Source: Oscillibacter sp. (lineage in GTDB: Bacteria; Bacillota; Clostridia; Oscillospirales; Oscillospiraceae). Taken from it: a stretch of DNA of 8,233 nt. Location of the stretch: contig JAAWIL010000086.1 of assembly GCA_022796315.1 (NCBI GenBank), positions 1 through 8,233 of the forward strand. The letters run 5' to 3'. Below, in pieces: positions 1-5,443 of the stretch. The position numbers and the translations under genes are program-made. The notes beneath the pieces were generated by a model. It was not told the DNA's origin. It saw only the letters and a program-made list of their open reading frames with translations, and made no database searches. How positions within the stretch are numbered: position 1 is the first letter of the stretch; each line of letters starts with the position of its first letter.

Positions 1-30
1 TGGATTTTTTGCCCTGCAAGGCAAAAATCC

Positions 31-123
31 GCAGGCATCCTGACGGATGGCAAGGATTTTTAACGCAGTCAGGGCGGATAATACGCCGCCAAGACATGCA
101 CGGGGAGATTTTAAACAGGTTCT
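31..123 (+). repeat. Left arm of a 93-bp inverted repeat (dispersed intergenic repeat copy)
   Basis: This stretch matches the reverse complement of 8141-8233 at 91 of 93 positions. The two differences are at 100 (A here, G in the other copy read on the same strand) and 120 (T against C). The identity stops at 124. The copy contains small palindromes: AAAAATCC (23-30) can pair with GGATTTTT (54-61) around an inner CATCC-TGAC-GGATG hairpin, and GGCG-GATAATA-CGCC lies near 74-88. Bases 1-30 hold a further near-palindrome (GGATTTTTTGCC and GGCAAAAATCC) and may belong to the same element, but the right copy is cut off before that part. An ATG at 47 opens a frame beginning MARIFNAVRADNTPP that then runs out of frame into nfo. 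That frame does not look like a real gene in this copy. I infer a dispersed genomic repeat rather than a transposon end, since no transposase is in the window. Confidence 0.9.
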
Positions 124-128
124 AATAC

Positions 129-158
129 TTGAACATCCCGGTGAACTTGTGGTATTCT
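129..158 (+). promoter_or_regulatory. Possible weak sigma-A promoter for nfo
   Basis: TTGAAC (129-134) is followed after 18 bases by TATTCT (153-158). Each hexamer matches consensus at four of six positions. It would start a transcript near 165, about 34 bases before the nfo start codon. It lies just outside the repeat arm. The match is modest and the spacing slightly long, so this is a suggestion only. Confidence 0.3.
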
Positions 159-198
159 TGTGGAAAACCGGGCCGCGCGCCCGCACAGGAGGCCGGAT

Positions 199-1029
199 AT
201 GCTGCACATCGGATGTCACCTCTCCTCCTCCAAAGGCTTCGCGGCCATGGGCCGCCAGGCGCTGGAGCTGGGGGCGGATACCTTTCAGTTCTTCACCCGC
301 AACCCCCGGGGAAGCCGGGCCAAGGACCTGGACCCCGCCGACGCGGCGGCTCTGGCGGAGCTTCTGCGGGCCAACCGCTTTGCCCCGCTGATTGCCCACG
401 CGCCCTACACCCTGAACCTCTGCGGCGCGGAGGAGTCCAGCCGGACCTTCGCCCTGGAGACCATGGCCGACGATCTCCGCCGGCTGGAATACCTGCCGGG
501 GCAGTTCTATAACTTCCATCCCGGCAGCCACGTGGGCCAGGGCACGGAGGCCGGCATCACCTGGATCGCCCAGGCCCTGAACGCCCTGCTGACCCCGGAC
601 CTCCACACCACGGTGCTGCTGGAGACCATGGCCGGCAAGGGCAGCGAGGTGGGCGGCCGCTTTGAGGAGCTCCGGGAGATCCTGGACCGGCTGGACCTGC
701 CGGAGAAGGCCGGCGTCTGCCTGGACACCTGCCATGTCTCCGACGCCGGGTACGACCTCATCGGCGACCTGGACGGCGTGCTGACGGAGTTCGACCGCCG
801 GATTGGCCTGGACCGGCTGAAGGCCGTCCATCTGAACGACAGCAAGAATCCCCCAGGCAGCCGCAAGGACCGCCACGCGTGCATTGGAGAGGGCGCCATC
901 GGTCTGGAGGCGCTGACCCGGGTGGTGCGCCACCCGGCGCTGCGGGACCTGCCCTTTTGTCTGGAGACCCCCAACGAGCTGCCTGGCTACGCCCGGGAAA
1001 TCGCCCTGATGCGGGAGCGGGCGAAATAG
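199..1029 (+). CDS. nfo: Endonuclease IV (AP endonuclease, deoxyribonuclease IV)
   Basis: A 276-residue Zn-dependent AP endonuclease of the Nfo/family 2 type. It cuts the phosphodiester bond 5' to abasic sites in base excision repair, in the cytoplasm. All nine metal ligands known from E. coli Nfo can be placed by motif and spacing: H67 (AHAPY), H107 (FHPGSH), E142 (LLETMAGKG), D176 and H179 (CLDTCH), H211 (HLNDSK), D224 and H226 (DRHACIG), and E256 (CLETP). The three family signatures occur in order and the length is typical. The start at 199 is chosen because AGGAGG lies just upstream at 187-192 and the protein then begins MLHIGCHLSS as the family does. The upstream in-frame ATG at 160 would add 13 unrelated residues. 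It stands alone, followed by two hairpins. The middle ligand motif reads HVSDAGYD rather than the more common HxFAAGYD, a minor variant. Confidence 0.96.
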   Translation: MLHIGCHLSSSKGFAAMGRQALELGADTFQFFTRNPRGSRAKDLDPADAAALAELLRANRFAPLIAHAPYTLNLCGAEESSRTFALETMADDLRRLEYLPGQFYNFHPGSHVGQGTEAGITWIAQALNALLTPDLHTTVLLETMAGKGSEVGGRFEELREILDRLDLPEKAGVCLDTCHVSDAGYDLIGDLDGVLTEFDRRIGLDRLKAVHLNDSKNPPGSRKDRHACIGEGAIGLEALTRVVRHPALRDLPFCLETPNELPGYAREIALMRERAK

Positions 1030-1052
1030 AGCCGGACCACTTGAAAATCGGT

Positions 1053-1111
1053 GCCCCGATTTCCGGGGCGGGCAAAGCCCGCGGCACAGAACATGTGCCG
1101 CGGGCTTTGCC
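1053..1111 (+). terminator. Two consecutive hairpins after nfo, possible terminator without U-tract
   Basis: GCCCCG (1053-1058) pairs with CGGGGC (1064-1069) around a 5-base loop. Immediately after, a perfect 18-bp stem (1071-1088 with 1094-1111, loop GAACA) reads GGCAAAGCC...GGCTTTGCC at its base. The second stem is very stable but neither strand has a run of T after it, so it is not a canonical Rho-independent terminator. It sits 24 bases after the nfo stop and most likely ends or protects that transcript. Confidence 0.5.
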
Positions 1112-1172
1112 TAGGAAGTCCGCCGTCAGGAGCGGGGAGCCGCCGCCTCCGGCAGAGTTCTGGAGACGGCTG

Positions 1173-1202
1173 TGGAAAACGCCTTGGAAAATCCCTTGGA
1201 AA
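1173..1202 (+). repeat. Three TGGAAA direct repeats on an exact 12-base period upstream of spoIIP
   Basis: TGGAAA occurs at 1173, 1185 and 1197, exactly 12 bases apart, with the first two units agreeing further (TGGAAAA followed two bases later by CCT or CT-rich bases). The array ends 50 bases before the spoIIP start. A regulator-binding array is possible. It does not match the Spo0A box (TGNCGAA). Confidence 0.45.
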
Positions 1203-1252
1203 GCGGTCTACTTTCTCTTCCCGCCGCATAGGTTGTCCCAGAGGTGAGCGAT

Positions 1253-2410
1253 ATGCGTATATTTTCCGCCGGAACCCGGCGGCGTCTGCGGGCCCTGGGC
1301 CTGGCTGCGGGAACCCTCTGGGCCGTCTGTATCACCGCCGGCAGCGACACCGCCGCCGGCGCCATGGAGGCCCTGGGACAGGCCCTGCCCCTGCGGGCCC
1401 TGCGCTGGGAGTTGGGGGACCTGTGGTATCAGGACCAGCTCTCTCCCGCCGTCGCCGTGACCCTGGGGGAGTCACCCCTGCTTCTGGCGGCCCGGCCTGC
1501 GGTGGCGGAGCTGCGGCGGCAGGAGGAGTTCGTCCCCCAGAACGGCGGCGGGGAGGGGGAGGAGTCCGTGTCCGTCCCGGTGGAGGAGACCCCCCTGGAG
1601 GCCCCGGAGGCCGCCGACAACGGCGTGGCCGCCCGGACTCTGATCCCCACGGACCCCAGCGGCTACACGGTGGTGGGCCGGGCCTACATCAGCAGCAGCC
1701 GGGAGGAGCCCCTCTCCATCCCGGCCATTCAGGAGGGGACCTTTGACGCCGAGCTGACGCCGGAGAGCCCCCAGATCCTGATCCTCCACTCCCACGGCAG
1801 CGAGGGCTACACCCCCGCGGAGGACCCGGGCATCGTCTGGTCCGGGGACTACCGGACCACGGACGCCCGCTGCAACGTGGTGGCGGTGGGGGACGCCATG
1901 GCGGAGGCCTTCGTGGAGGCGGGGATCTCCGTGCTCCACGACCGGACCCTGTACGACTATCCCTCCTACTCCGGGGCCTATGACCGCTCCCTGGCGGCCA
2001 TTCAGAGCTACCTGGCCCAGTATCCCTCCATCCGCTTCATCCTGGATGTCCACCGGGACGCCATTGAGGACAGCCAGGGGAACCAGTACAAGGTGGTCTC
2101 CACCATCGAGGGCGAGGGCACCTCCGCCCAGATGACCCTGGTGGTGGGCAGCGACGGCAGCGGGCTGACCCATCCCCGCTGGATGGAGAATCTCAAGCTG
2201 GCGGTGGCCCTCCAGCAGGACCTCCTGACGGAGTACCCCACGCTGATGCGGCCCATCCTCCTGCGAAACTCCCGGTACAACCAGCACGCCACCACCGGGT
2301 CCCTTCTGGTGGAGGTGGGCGCGGCCGGGAACTCCCCGGAGGAGGCGGCCCTGGCGGGGCGGCTCTTCGCCCAGCGGATGGCCGCCGTGCTGGAGGCCCG
2401 GAGCAAATAG
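1253..2410 (+). CDS. spoIIP: Stage II sporulation protein P (SpoIIP), engulfment peptidoglycan hydrolase
   Basis: A 385-residue SpoIIP. In Bacillus this membrane-anchored amidase/endopeptidase works with SpoIID and SpoIIM to thin septal peptidoglycan and drive engulfment of the forespore. Residues about 11-30 form the single N-terminal membrane segment. Residues 90-125 are a Glu/Gly/Pro-rich linker, and the catalytic domain spans about 170-385. Visible family motifs are ILILHSHGSEGY (H179, H181, E184), FILDVHRD (H267, D269), and NQHATTGSLLVEVGAAGNS (H345, E354), which are the expected metal or active-site positions. The start at 1253 follows AGAGGTGAG (1240-1248). A GTG at 1244 lies inside that binding site and would add three residues. 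No gpr or spoIID neighbour is present. A sigma-E-like pair (GTCTACTT, 13 bases, CATAGGTT at 1227-1234) was noted but is weak. A 20-bp hairpin follows the gene. Confidence 0.93.
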   Translation: MRIFSAGTRRRLRALGLAAGTLWAVCITAGSDTAAGAMEALGQALPLRALRWELGDLWYQDQLSPAVAVTLGESPLLLAARPAVAELRRQEEFVPQNGGGEGEESVSVPVEETPLEAPEAADNGVAARTLIPTDPSGYTVVGRAYISSSREEPLSIPAIQEGTFDAELTPESPQILILHSHGSEGYTPAEDPGIVWSGDYRTTDARCNVVAVGDAMAEAFVEAGISVLHDRTLYDYPSYSGAYDRSLAAIQSYLAQYPSIRFILDVHRDAIEDSQGNQYKVVSTIEGEGTSAQMTLVVGSDGSGLTHPRWMENLKLAVALQQDLLTEYPTLMRPILLRNSRYNQHATTGSLLVEVGAAGNSPEEAALAGRLFAQRMAAVLEARSK

Positions 2411-2477
2411 CCGGTCCGGTCTCCTGGTCCTCCAAACGCAAAACAGCCCGTGCTCCCTTGAGAGAACCCCCATAAAG

Positions 2478-2525
2478 AATGCGGCCCCCGCTGAAAAGCC
2501 CTTGTTTTTCAGCGGGGGCCGCATT
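2478..2525 (+). terminator. Perfect 20-bp stem terminator after spoIIP
   Basis: AATGCGGCCCCCGCTGAAAA (2478-2497) is perfectly complementary to 2506-2525, with an 8-base loop. The stem begins 67 bases after the spoIIP stop. The flank is A/T-rich (ATAATGATAA) rather than a pure T run. The stem also carries part of the predicted promoter of the next gene. Confidence 0.75.
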
Positions 2526-2530
2526 ATAAT
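2502..2530 (+). promoter_or_regulatory. Candidate sigma-A promoter for the 160-residue protein, embedded in the terminator stem
   Basis: A perfect TATAAT (2525-2530) lies 17 bases after TTGTTT (2502-2507; only TTG of the -35 consensus matches). Transcription would begin near 2537, about 40 bases before the start codon. The -35 and spacer coincide with the loop and 3' arm of the preceding hairpin. Confidence 0.4.
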
Positions 2531-2576
2531 GATAATGATCTCACAGCAAGCTGTCCTGGATCGGAGGGGAATACGG

Positions 2577-3059
2577 ATGTATATTGAAAAATACTGGTAT
2601 CACTACATCGGCGGCACCGACGACAGCCTGACCCTGGTGGACTATCTCTGTGACAAGGGGCAGGCGGAGCTCTCTCTGAGCGAGATCTTCGCTGACACCG
2701 GTCTTGACCGCCAGCACGGGGACTTCCGCACCTCCCTTGACCTGGCGTACACGGATGCCGAGGGAAATTGTCATGACTTCTGCTATGCCATAGACCTGGT
2801 CACCGATCTGGCGGCGCTCCTCCTGGAGAGCAGAAAAAGCGGAGGGGTTCACATCAGCGACCTCTTTGACAGCGAGGACCGGGACCTCTTCGTGAAGCTC
2901 ACCGCCGCGCCGGAGGAGGATCAGGCCATGAATCGTGTCCTGGCGGACTTCTCCGCCGCCCCTCTTGCCTATGACCTCTCTGAAATGATGGATGCGGAGG
3001 ATCTTCAGGAAATGGCGCGGGACTGCGAGGCGGTCCGTGCGGAACTGTATGAACCGTAA
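2577..3059 (+). CDS. Acidic protein of unknown function, 160 residues
   Basis: I do not recognise a named family. The protein begins MYIEKYWYHYIGGTDDSLTL and is rich in Asp and Glu, with a segment DLVTDLAALLLE (about 73-84) that looks like an amphipathic helix and a C-terminal acidic helix (SEMMDAEDLQEMARDCEAV, about 135-153). There is no signal peptide, membrane segment or catalytic motif, so it is probably a small soluble cytoplasmic protein. Three cysteines are scattered (25, 65, 69) plus one at 150, not in a clear metal motif. The start at 2577 is preceded by GGAGGGG (2563-2569) at 7 bases and follows the predicted promoter. The longer frame upstream lies in the hairpin. Codon use resembles that of its neighbours, so it looks like a resident gene. 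It is monocistronic, with terminators on both sides. Confidence 0.8.
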   Translation: MYIEKYWYHYIGGTDDSLTLVDYLCDKGQAELSLSEIFADTGLDRQHGDFRTSLDLAYTDAEGNCHDFCYAIDLVTDLAALLLESRKSGGVHISDLFDSEDRDLFVKLTAAPEEDQAMNRVLADFSAAPLAYDLSEMMDAEDLQEMARDCEAVRAELYEP

Positions 3060-3074
3060 TCTGGGGCAATCGCA

Positions 3075-3111
3075 AAGGGCAAGGCAAACCATTCTGGCTT
3101 GCCCTGCCCTT
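3075..3111 (+). terminator. Hairpin after the 160-residue gene
   Basis: AAGGGCAAGGCAA (3075-3087) pairs with TTGCCCTGCCCTT (3099-3111) with one A-C mismatch and an 11-base loop. It lies 16 bases after the stop. T content afterwards is modest (CATTTGTTT). Read on the minus strand it could also help end the rpsF-ssb-rpsR transcript. Confidence 0.5.
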
Positions 3112-3125
3112 CATTTGTTTCCGGG

Positions 3126-3156
3126 GCCTGTCTCCAGAGACAGGCTTGTCCTTTTT
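3126..3156 (+). terminator. Rho-independent terminator between converging genes
   Basis: GCCTGTCTC (3126-3134) pairs with GAGACAGGC (3137-3145) and is followed by TTGTCCTTTTT. The innermost pair probably opens to give a 4-base loop. It reads in the + direction and protects the minus-strand operon, whose last gene ends 14 bases further on, from read-through. Confidence 0.75.
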
Positions 3157-3169
3157 CGCAGCCTATGGA

Positions 3170-3418
3170 TCAGTCCATCACATAGGGCAGCAGCGCGATC
3201 TGCCGGGCCCGCTTGATGGCCTCCGTCAGCTGGCGCTGGTGCATGGCGCAGGTGCCGGTGGTCCGGCGGGGCAGGATCTTGGCCCGCTCAGAGATGAAGC
3301 GGCGCAGCTTGGCGGCATCCTTATAGTCGATGGACTCGCATTTCTCAGCACAGAACTGGCAGACCTTGCGGCGCTTGCCGCGAGGCCGTGCGGGTCTCGA
3401 TTCACGATCAAAAGCCAT
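3170..3418 (-). CDS. rpsR: Ribosomal protein bS18, zinc-binding form
   Basis: An 82-residue S18 of the small ribosomal subunit, which binds next to S6 on the 16S rRNA platform. The core KLRRFISERAKILPRRTTG (about 37-55) and the ending QRQLTEAIKRARQIALLPYV are diagnostic. Cysteines 20, 23, 27 and 57 indicate the C+ (zinc-coordinating) paralogue type. Many bacteria carry a C-minus version instead. The start is fixed by AAGGAGG (3426-3432) 7 bases upstream. It is the last gene of rpsF-ssb-rpsR and lies 73 bases after ssb. No clear T-tracted minus-strand terminator follows; the hairpins at 3075-3156 may serve both directions. Confidence 0.97.
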   Translation of the reverse strand: MAFDRESRPARPRGKRRKVCQFCAEKCESIDYKDAAKLRRFISERAKILPRRTTGTCAMHQRQLTEAIKRARQIALLPYVMD

Positions 3419-3458
3419 GAGAGTTCCTCCTTATTTCAAAATGAGTGCGGGTTCGCCC

Positions 3459-3489
3459 CGGGAGCCCTTCCGGCATCCCGCGGCTCCCG
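3459..3489 (-). other. Intercistronic hairpin between ssb and rpsR
   Basis: CGGGAGCC (3459-3466) pairs with GGCTCCCG (3482-3489) around a GC-rich 15-base loop, just after the ssb stop. It has no T run, so it may be a processing or stability element that sets different ssb and rpsR levels. Confidence 0.4.
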
Positions 3490-3491
3490 CG

Positions 3492-3935
3492 TCAGAACGG
3501 CAGCTCGCCGTCCTCTTCACCCAGCTCGGCAAATTCCGAGGGTCCGACAGGCACGGAACGCGCCGGAGCGCCATACGCTGGAGGGGCGCCATAATCTCCG
3601 GAGGGAGCGCCGTCCCGCTTGGAGTCGCCGAAATAGACGTTGTCCGCCACCACCTCGGCGCTGCGGCGCTTGCCGCCGTCCCGGTCGGTCCAGTCGCGGA
3701 TCTGCAGCCGGCCCTCCACCACCGCCATGCGGCCCTTGGTGAAGTACTTGCTGACGAATTCCGCCGTGTTCCGCCAGGCGACAATGTCGATGAAATCCGT
3801 CTCCTTCTCGCCGCTCTGGGTCTTGAAATCCCGGTCCACGGCTAAGGAGAAGGACGTCACGGCGGTGCCGTTTCCTGTGCGGCGCAGCTCCGGGTCGCGG
3901 GTCAGGCGGCCCATCAGGATGATTCTGTTCAGCAT
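3492..3935 (-). CDS. ssb: Single-stranded DNA-binding protein
   Basis: A 147-residue SSB that coats single-stranded DNA during replication, repair and recombination and recruits partners through its C-terminal tip. The OB-fold occupies about 1-104, starting MLNRIILMGRLTRDPELR and containing FIDIVAWRNTAEFVSKYFTKG and VVEGRLQIRDW. Residues about 105-137 are a flexible Gly/Ala/Pro/Tyr linker. The acidic tip EEDGELPF (140-147) matches the family's DDDIPF-type tail. AAGGAGG (3940-3946) lies 4 bases upstream of the start, and the rpsF stop codon (3945-3947) overlaps it, so ssb translation is probably coupled to rpsF. Its place between rpsF and rpsR is the usual Firmicute arrangement and supports this being the housekeeping SSB. 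Confidence 0.97.
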   Translation of the reverse strand: MLNRIILMGRLTRDPELRRTGNGTAVTSFSLAVDRDFKTQSGEKETDFIDIVAWRNTAEFVSKYFTKGRMAVVEGRLQIRDWTDRDGGKRRSAEVVADNVYFGDSKRDGAPSGDYGAPPAYGAPARSVPVGPSEFAELGEEDGELPF

Positions 3936-3944
3936 GGAGCCTCC

Positions 3945-4241
3945 TTACGCGTCCTTGCAGACGATCAGGGAACGCATAATTCCGTCACTGATCCGGAACA
4001 CGCGGTCCAGCTCCCGGGGGAAATCCGGCTCGCTGGTGAAGCTCATCAGCACATAATAACCGTCATTCTTGTAGTTGATGGGATAAGCCAGCTTGCGGCT
4101 GCCCCACTCCTCCACCTCCACGGCGGAGCCGTTCTGCTCGGCCAGGGACCGGAACTTGGCCACCAGCGCGGCAGTGCCCTCCTCGCCCTGTGCAGGGTCG
4201 ATGATATACACCGCCTCGTAATTGGCAGAAACCTTTGCCAT
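3945..4241 (-). CDS. rpsF: Ribosomal protein bS6
   Basis: A 98-residue S6 of the 30S platform, partner of S18. Typical features are the opening NYEAVYIIDP (7-16), the central EEWGSRKLAYPINYKNDGYY (44-63) and the C-terminal strand GIMRSLIVC. The start at 4241 is chosen because AAGGAGG (4249-4255) sits 7 bases upstream and the protein then begins MAKVSANYEAVY. An upstream in-frame ATG at 4274 lies inside the leader hairpin and would add 11 unrelated residues. First gene of the operon, driven by the promoter at 4320-4347. Confidence 0.97.
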   Translation of the reverse strand: MAKVSANYEAVYIIDPAQGEEGTAALVAKFRSLAEQNGSAVEVEEWGSRKLAYPINYKNDGYYVLMSFTSEPDFPRELDRVFRISDGIMRSLIVCKDA

Positions 4242-4313
4242 TGTTGCACCTCCTTTTGGACAAATGGCCCTCATTCTTCAGATGAGAGCAAGGATTACCC
4301 GTAAATGCCGGGC
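4242..4313 (-). promoter_or_regulatory. Structured rpsF leader, candidate S6:S18 autoregulatory element
   Basis: The predicted transcript starts near 4313, giving a 72-base leader. On the minus strand it holds CCCG-loop-CGGG (4298-4312) followed by an 8-bp hairpin (4267-4289) with a 7-base loop. That stem contains one G-U wobble pair that exists only in the minus-strand RNA, which fits the rpsF sense. S6:S18 complexes are known to bind a CCG-containing leader motif in rpsF mRNAs of many bacteria. A CCG is present in the first stem, but I could not match the full consensus. Confidence 0.4.
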
Positions 4314-4319
4314 TTTATC

Positions 4320-4347
4320 ATTATATAAGAATTCCGGGGAATGTCAA
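4320..4347 (-). promoter_or_regulatory. Sigma-A promoter of rpsF-ssb-rpsR
   Basis: On the minus strand a perfect TTGACA (4347-4342) is followed after 16 bases by a perfect TATAAT (4325-4320). This is the strongest promoter in the window, as expected for a ribosomal protein operon. Confidence 0.88.
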
Positions 4348-4396
4348 GAGAATTTTTCCTGAGACGTTCTCTCTTTCCCCCTGTGTCAAATACCAC

Positions 4397-4425
4397 TTGC
4401 CCTTTCTGATATTTTCATCTATAAT
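4397..4425 (+). promoter_or_regulatory. Sigma-A promoter of the c-di-GMP operon
   Basis: TTGCCC (4397-4402) and a perfect TATAAT (4420-4425) are separated by 17 bases. Transcription would begin near 4432. It is divergent from the rpsF promoter, with 49 bases between the two -35 boxes. Its position rules out the long upstream reading frame start at 4397. Confidence 0.75.
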
Positions 4426-4437
4426 ATGCCTGGAATG

Positions 4438-4459
4438 CTGGTCCGGGAAACCGGGCCAG
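4438..4459 (+). promoter_or_regulatory. GAAA-tetraloop hairpin in the 5' leader of the diguanylate cyclase mRNA
   Basis: CTGGTCCGG (4438-4446) pairs with CCGGGCCAG (4451-4459) around a GAAA loop of GNRA type. All nine pairs form on the + strand RNA, including one U-G wobble that would be a mismatch on the other strand. It begins about six bases after the predicted transcription start, so it may stabilise the 5' end or serve as a regulator target. Confidence 0.5.
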
Positions 4460-4492
4460 CGGAATCCTATGGCAAACACGGAGGGTCCCACC

Positions 4493-5416
4493 ATGGAAAA
4501 AGTCTTAATCGTTGACGACAGTATTTTACAGGCCACCCAATTAAAATCCATTTTGGACGAGGAGTATGACGTCACCATGGTCCACACCGCCCAGGACGGG
4601 CTGCGCCTTGCCGCCTCCGGGGAATTCGCCCTGGTGCTGCTGGACGTGGTCATGCCTGATATGGACGGCTTCATGCTGCTGAAAAAGCTTCAGGAAGAGA
4701 TCATTACCCAGCACATCCCGGTCATCCTGATTACCAGCCTCAACGACATTGAACACGAGCAAAAGGGCCTCACCCTGGGGGCCGTGGACTATATTGTCAA
4801 GCCCTTCCACCCTCTGATCGTCCAGGCCCGGGTCAACACCCACGTCAAGCTCTACCAATACCGCAAGCAGGTGGAGGACCAGTCTATGACCGATCAGCTC
4901 ACCGGCGTGTCCAACCGCCGGCGGCACGACCACTACAGCACGGTCAAATGGCAGGAGGCCGCGCGGCTTCAGGTTCCCTTCTCCATCTGCATGTTTGACA
5001 TTGACAAATTTAAAGTCTACAACGACACCTTCGGCCACCCCGCCGGGGACCGGGTCATCGCCGCCGTGGCTCAGACCGCCTCGGAGCACCTGCGGCGCAG
5101 CACGGACTTCTTCGCCCGCTACGGCGGGGAGGAGTTCGTGGCCTTCCTGATCGGCGACGACGCGGAGAAGGCCTTTTCGCACCTGAAGAAGATCCGCCAG
5201 GCGGTGGAGGATCTCCACATTCCCCACAGCCCCTCGGTGTCCCCCTGGGTCACCGTCAGCATCGGCGGCGTCACCGTGATGCCCCGGGTGGAGTCTTCCT
5301 ATGACACGTATCTGAAAATCGCGGACACCATGCTCTATGACGCCAAGCGCTTTGGCAGGAACCAGGTGGTCTGGTCCGACGGACGGACCAACCACTGGCG
5401 GGAAAAAAACATCTGA
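4493..5416 (+). CDS. Response regulator diguanylate cyclase (REC-GGDEF)
   Basis: A 307-residue cytoplasmic enzyme that would make c-di-GMP from two GTP when its receiver is phosphorylated. Residues 1-120 are the receiver: acidic pair D8/D9, phosphoacceptor D51 (LLDVVMPDMDG), T81 and K103 (KPF). Residues about 130-295 are the GGDEF domain: DQLTGVSNRR, metal-binding FDIDKFK (D169, D171), NDTFGHPAGD, and active-site GGEEF (211-215). R202xxD205, five residues before GGEEF, is an intact inhibitory I-site, so product feedback is expected. The start at 4493 follows GGAGGG (4480-4485) at 7 bases. ATG 4469 is in frame but lacks a binding site. The order and size resemble short PleD/WspR-like cyclases. 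No cognate histidine kinase is nearby. Probably co-transcribed with the PilZ gene 27 bases downstream. Confidence 0.95.
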   Translation: MEKVLIVDDSILQATQLKSILDEEYDVTMVHTAQDGLRLAASGEFALVLLDVVMPDMDGFMLLKKLQEEIITQHIPVILITSLNDIEHEQKGLTLGAVDYIVKPFHPLIVQARVNTHVKLYQYRKQVEDQSMTDQLTGVSNRRRHDHYSTVKWQEAARLQVPFSICMFDIDKFKVYNDTFGHPAGDRVIAAVAQTASEHLRRSTDFFARYGGEEFVAFLIGDDAEKAFSHLKKIRQAVEDLHIPHSPSVSPWVTVSIGGVTVMPRVESSYDTYLKIADTMLYDAKRFGRNQVVWSDGRTNHWREKNI

Positions 5417-5443
5417 CCCCTACCGGGGAGAAGAAAGGACGCC

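Noticed and set aside
47..391. 114-codon + frame starting in the left repeat and overlapping nfo
   Set aside because: It overlaps the well-supported nfo gene in another frame, lacks a ribosome binding site, and is not protein-like after leaving the repeat.
1206..1234. Sigma-E-like promoter before spoIIP (GTCTACTT, 13 bases, CATAGGTT)
   Set aside because: The -35 match is poor, and the start point would fall at the ribosome binding site, leaving almost no leader.
1472..2524. 350-codon minus-strand frame antisense to spoIIP
   Set aside because: Typical GC-rich shadow frame. Its composition is Gly/Arg/His/Leu-rich with no domain, and spoIIP on the + strand is unambiguous.
4541..5395. 284-codon minus-strand frame antisense to the diguanylate cyclase
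   Set aside because: Shadow frame of a clearly identified gene, with no ribosome binding site or family motif.
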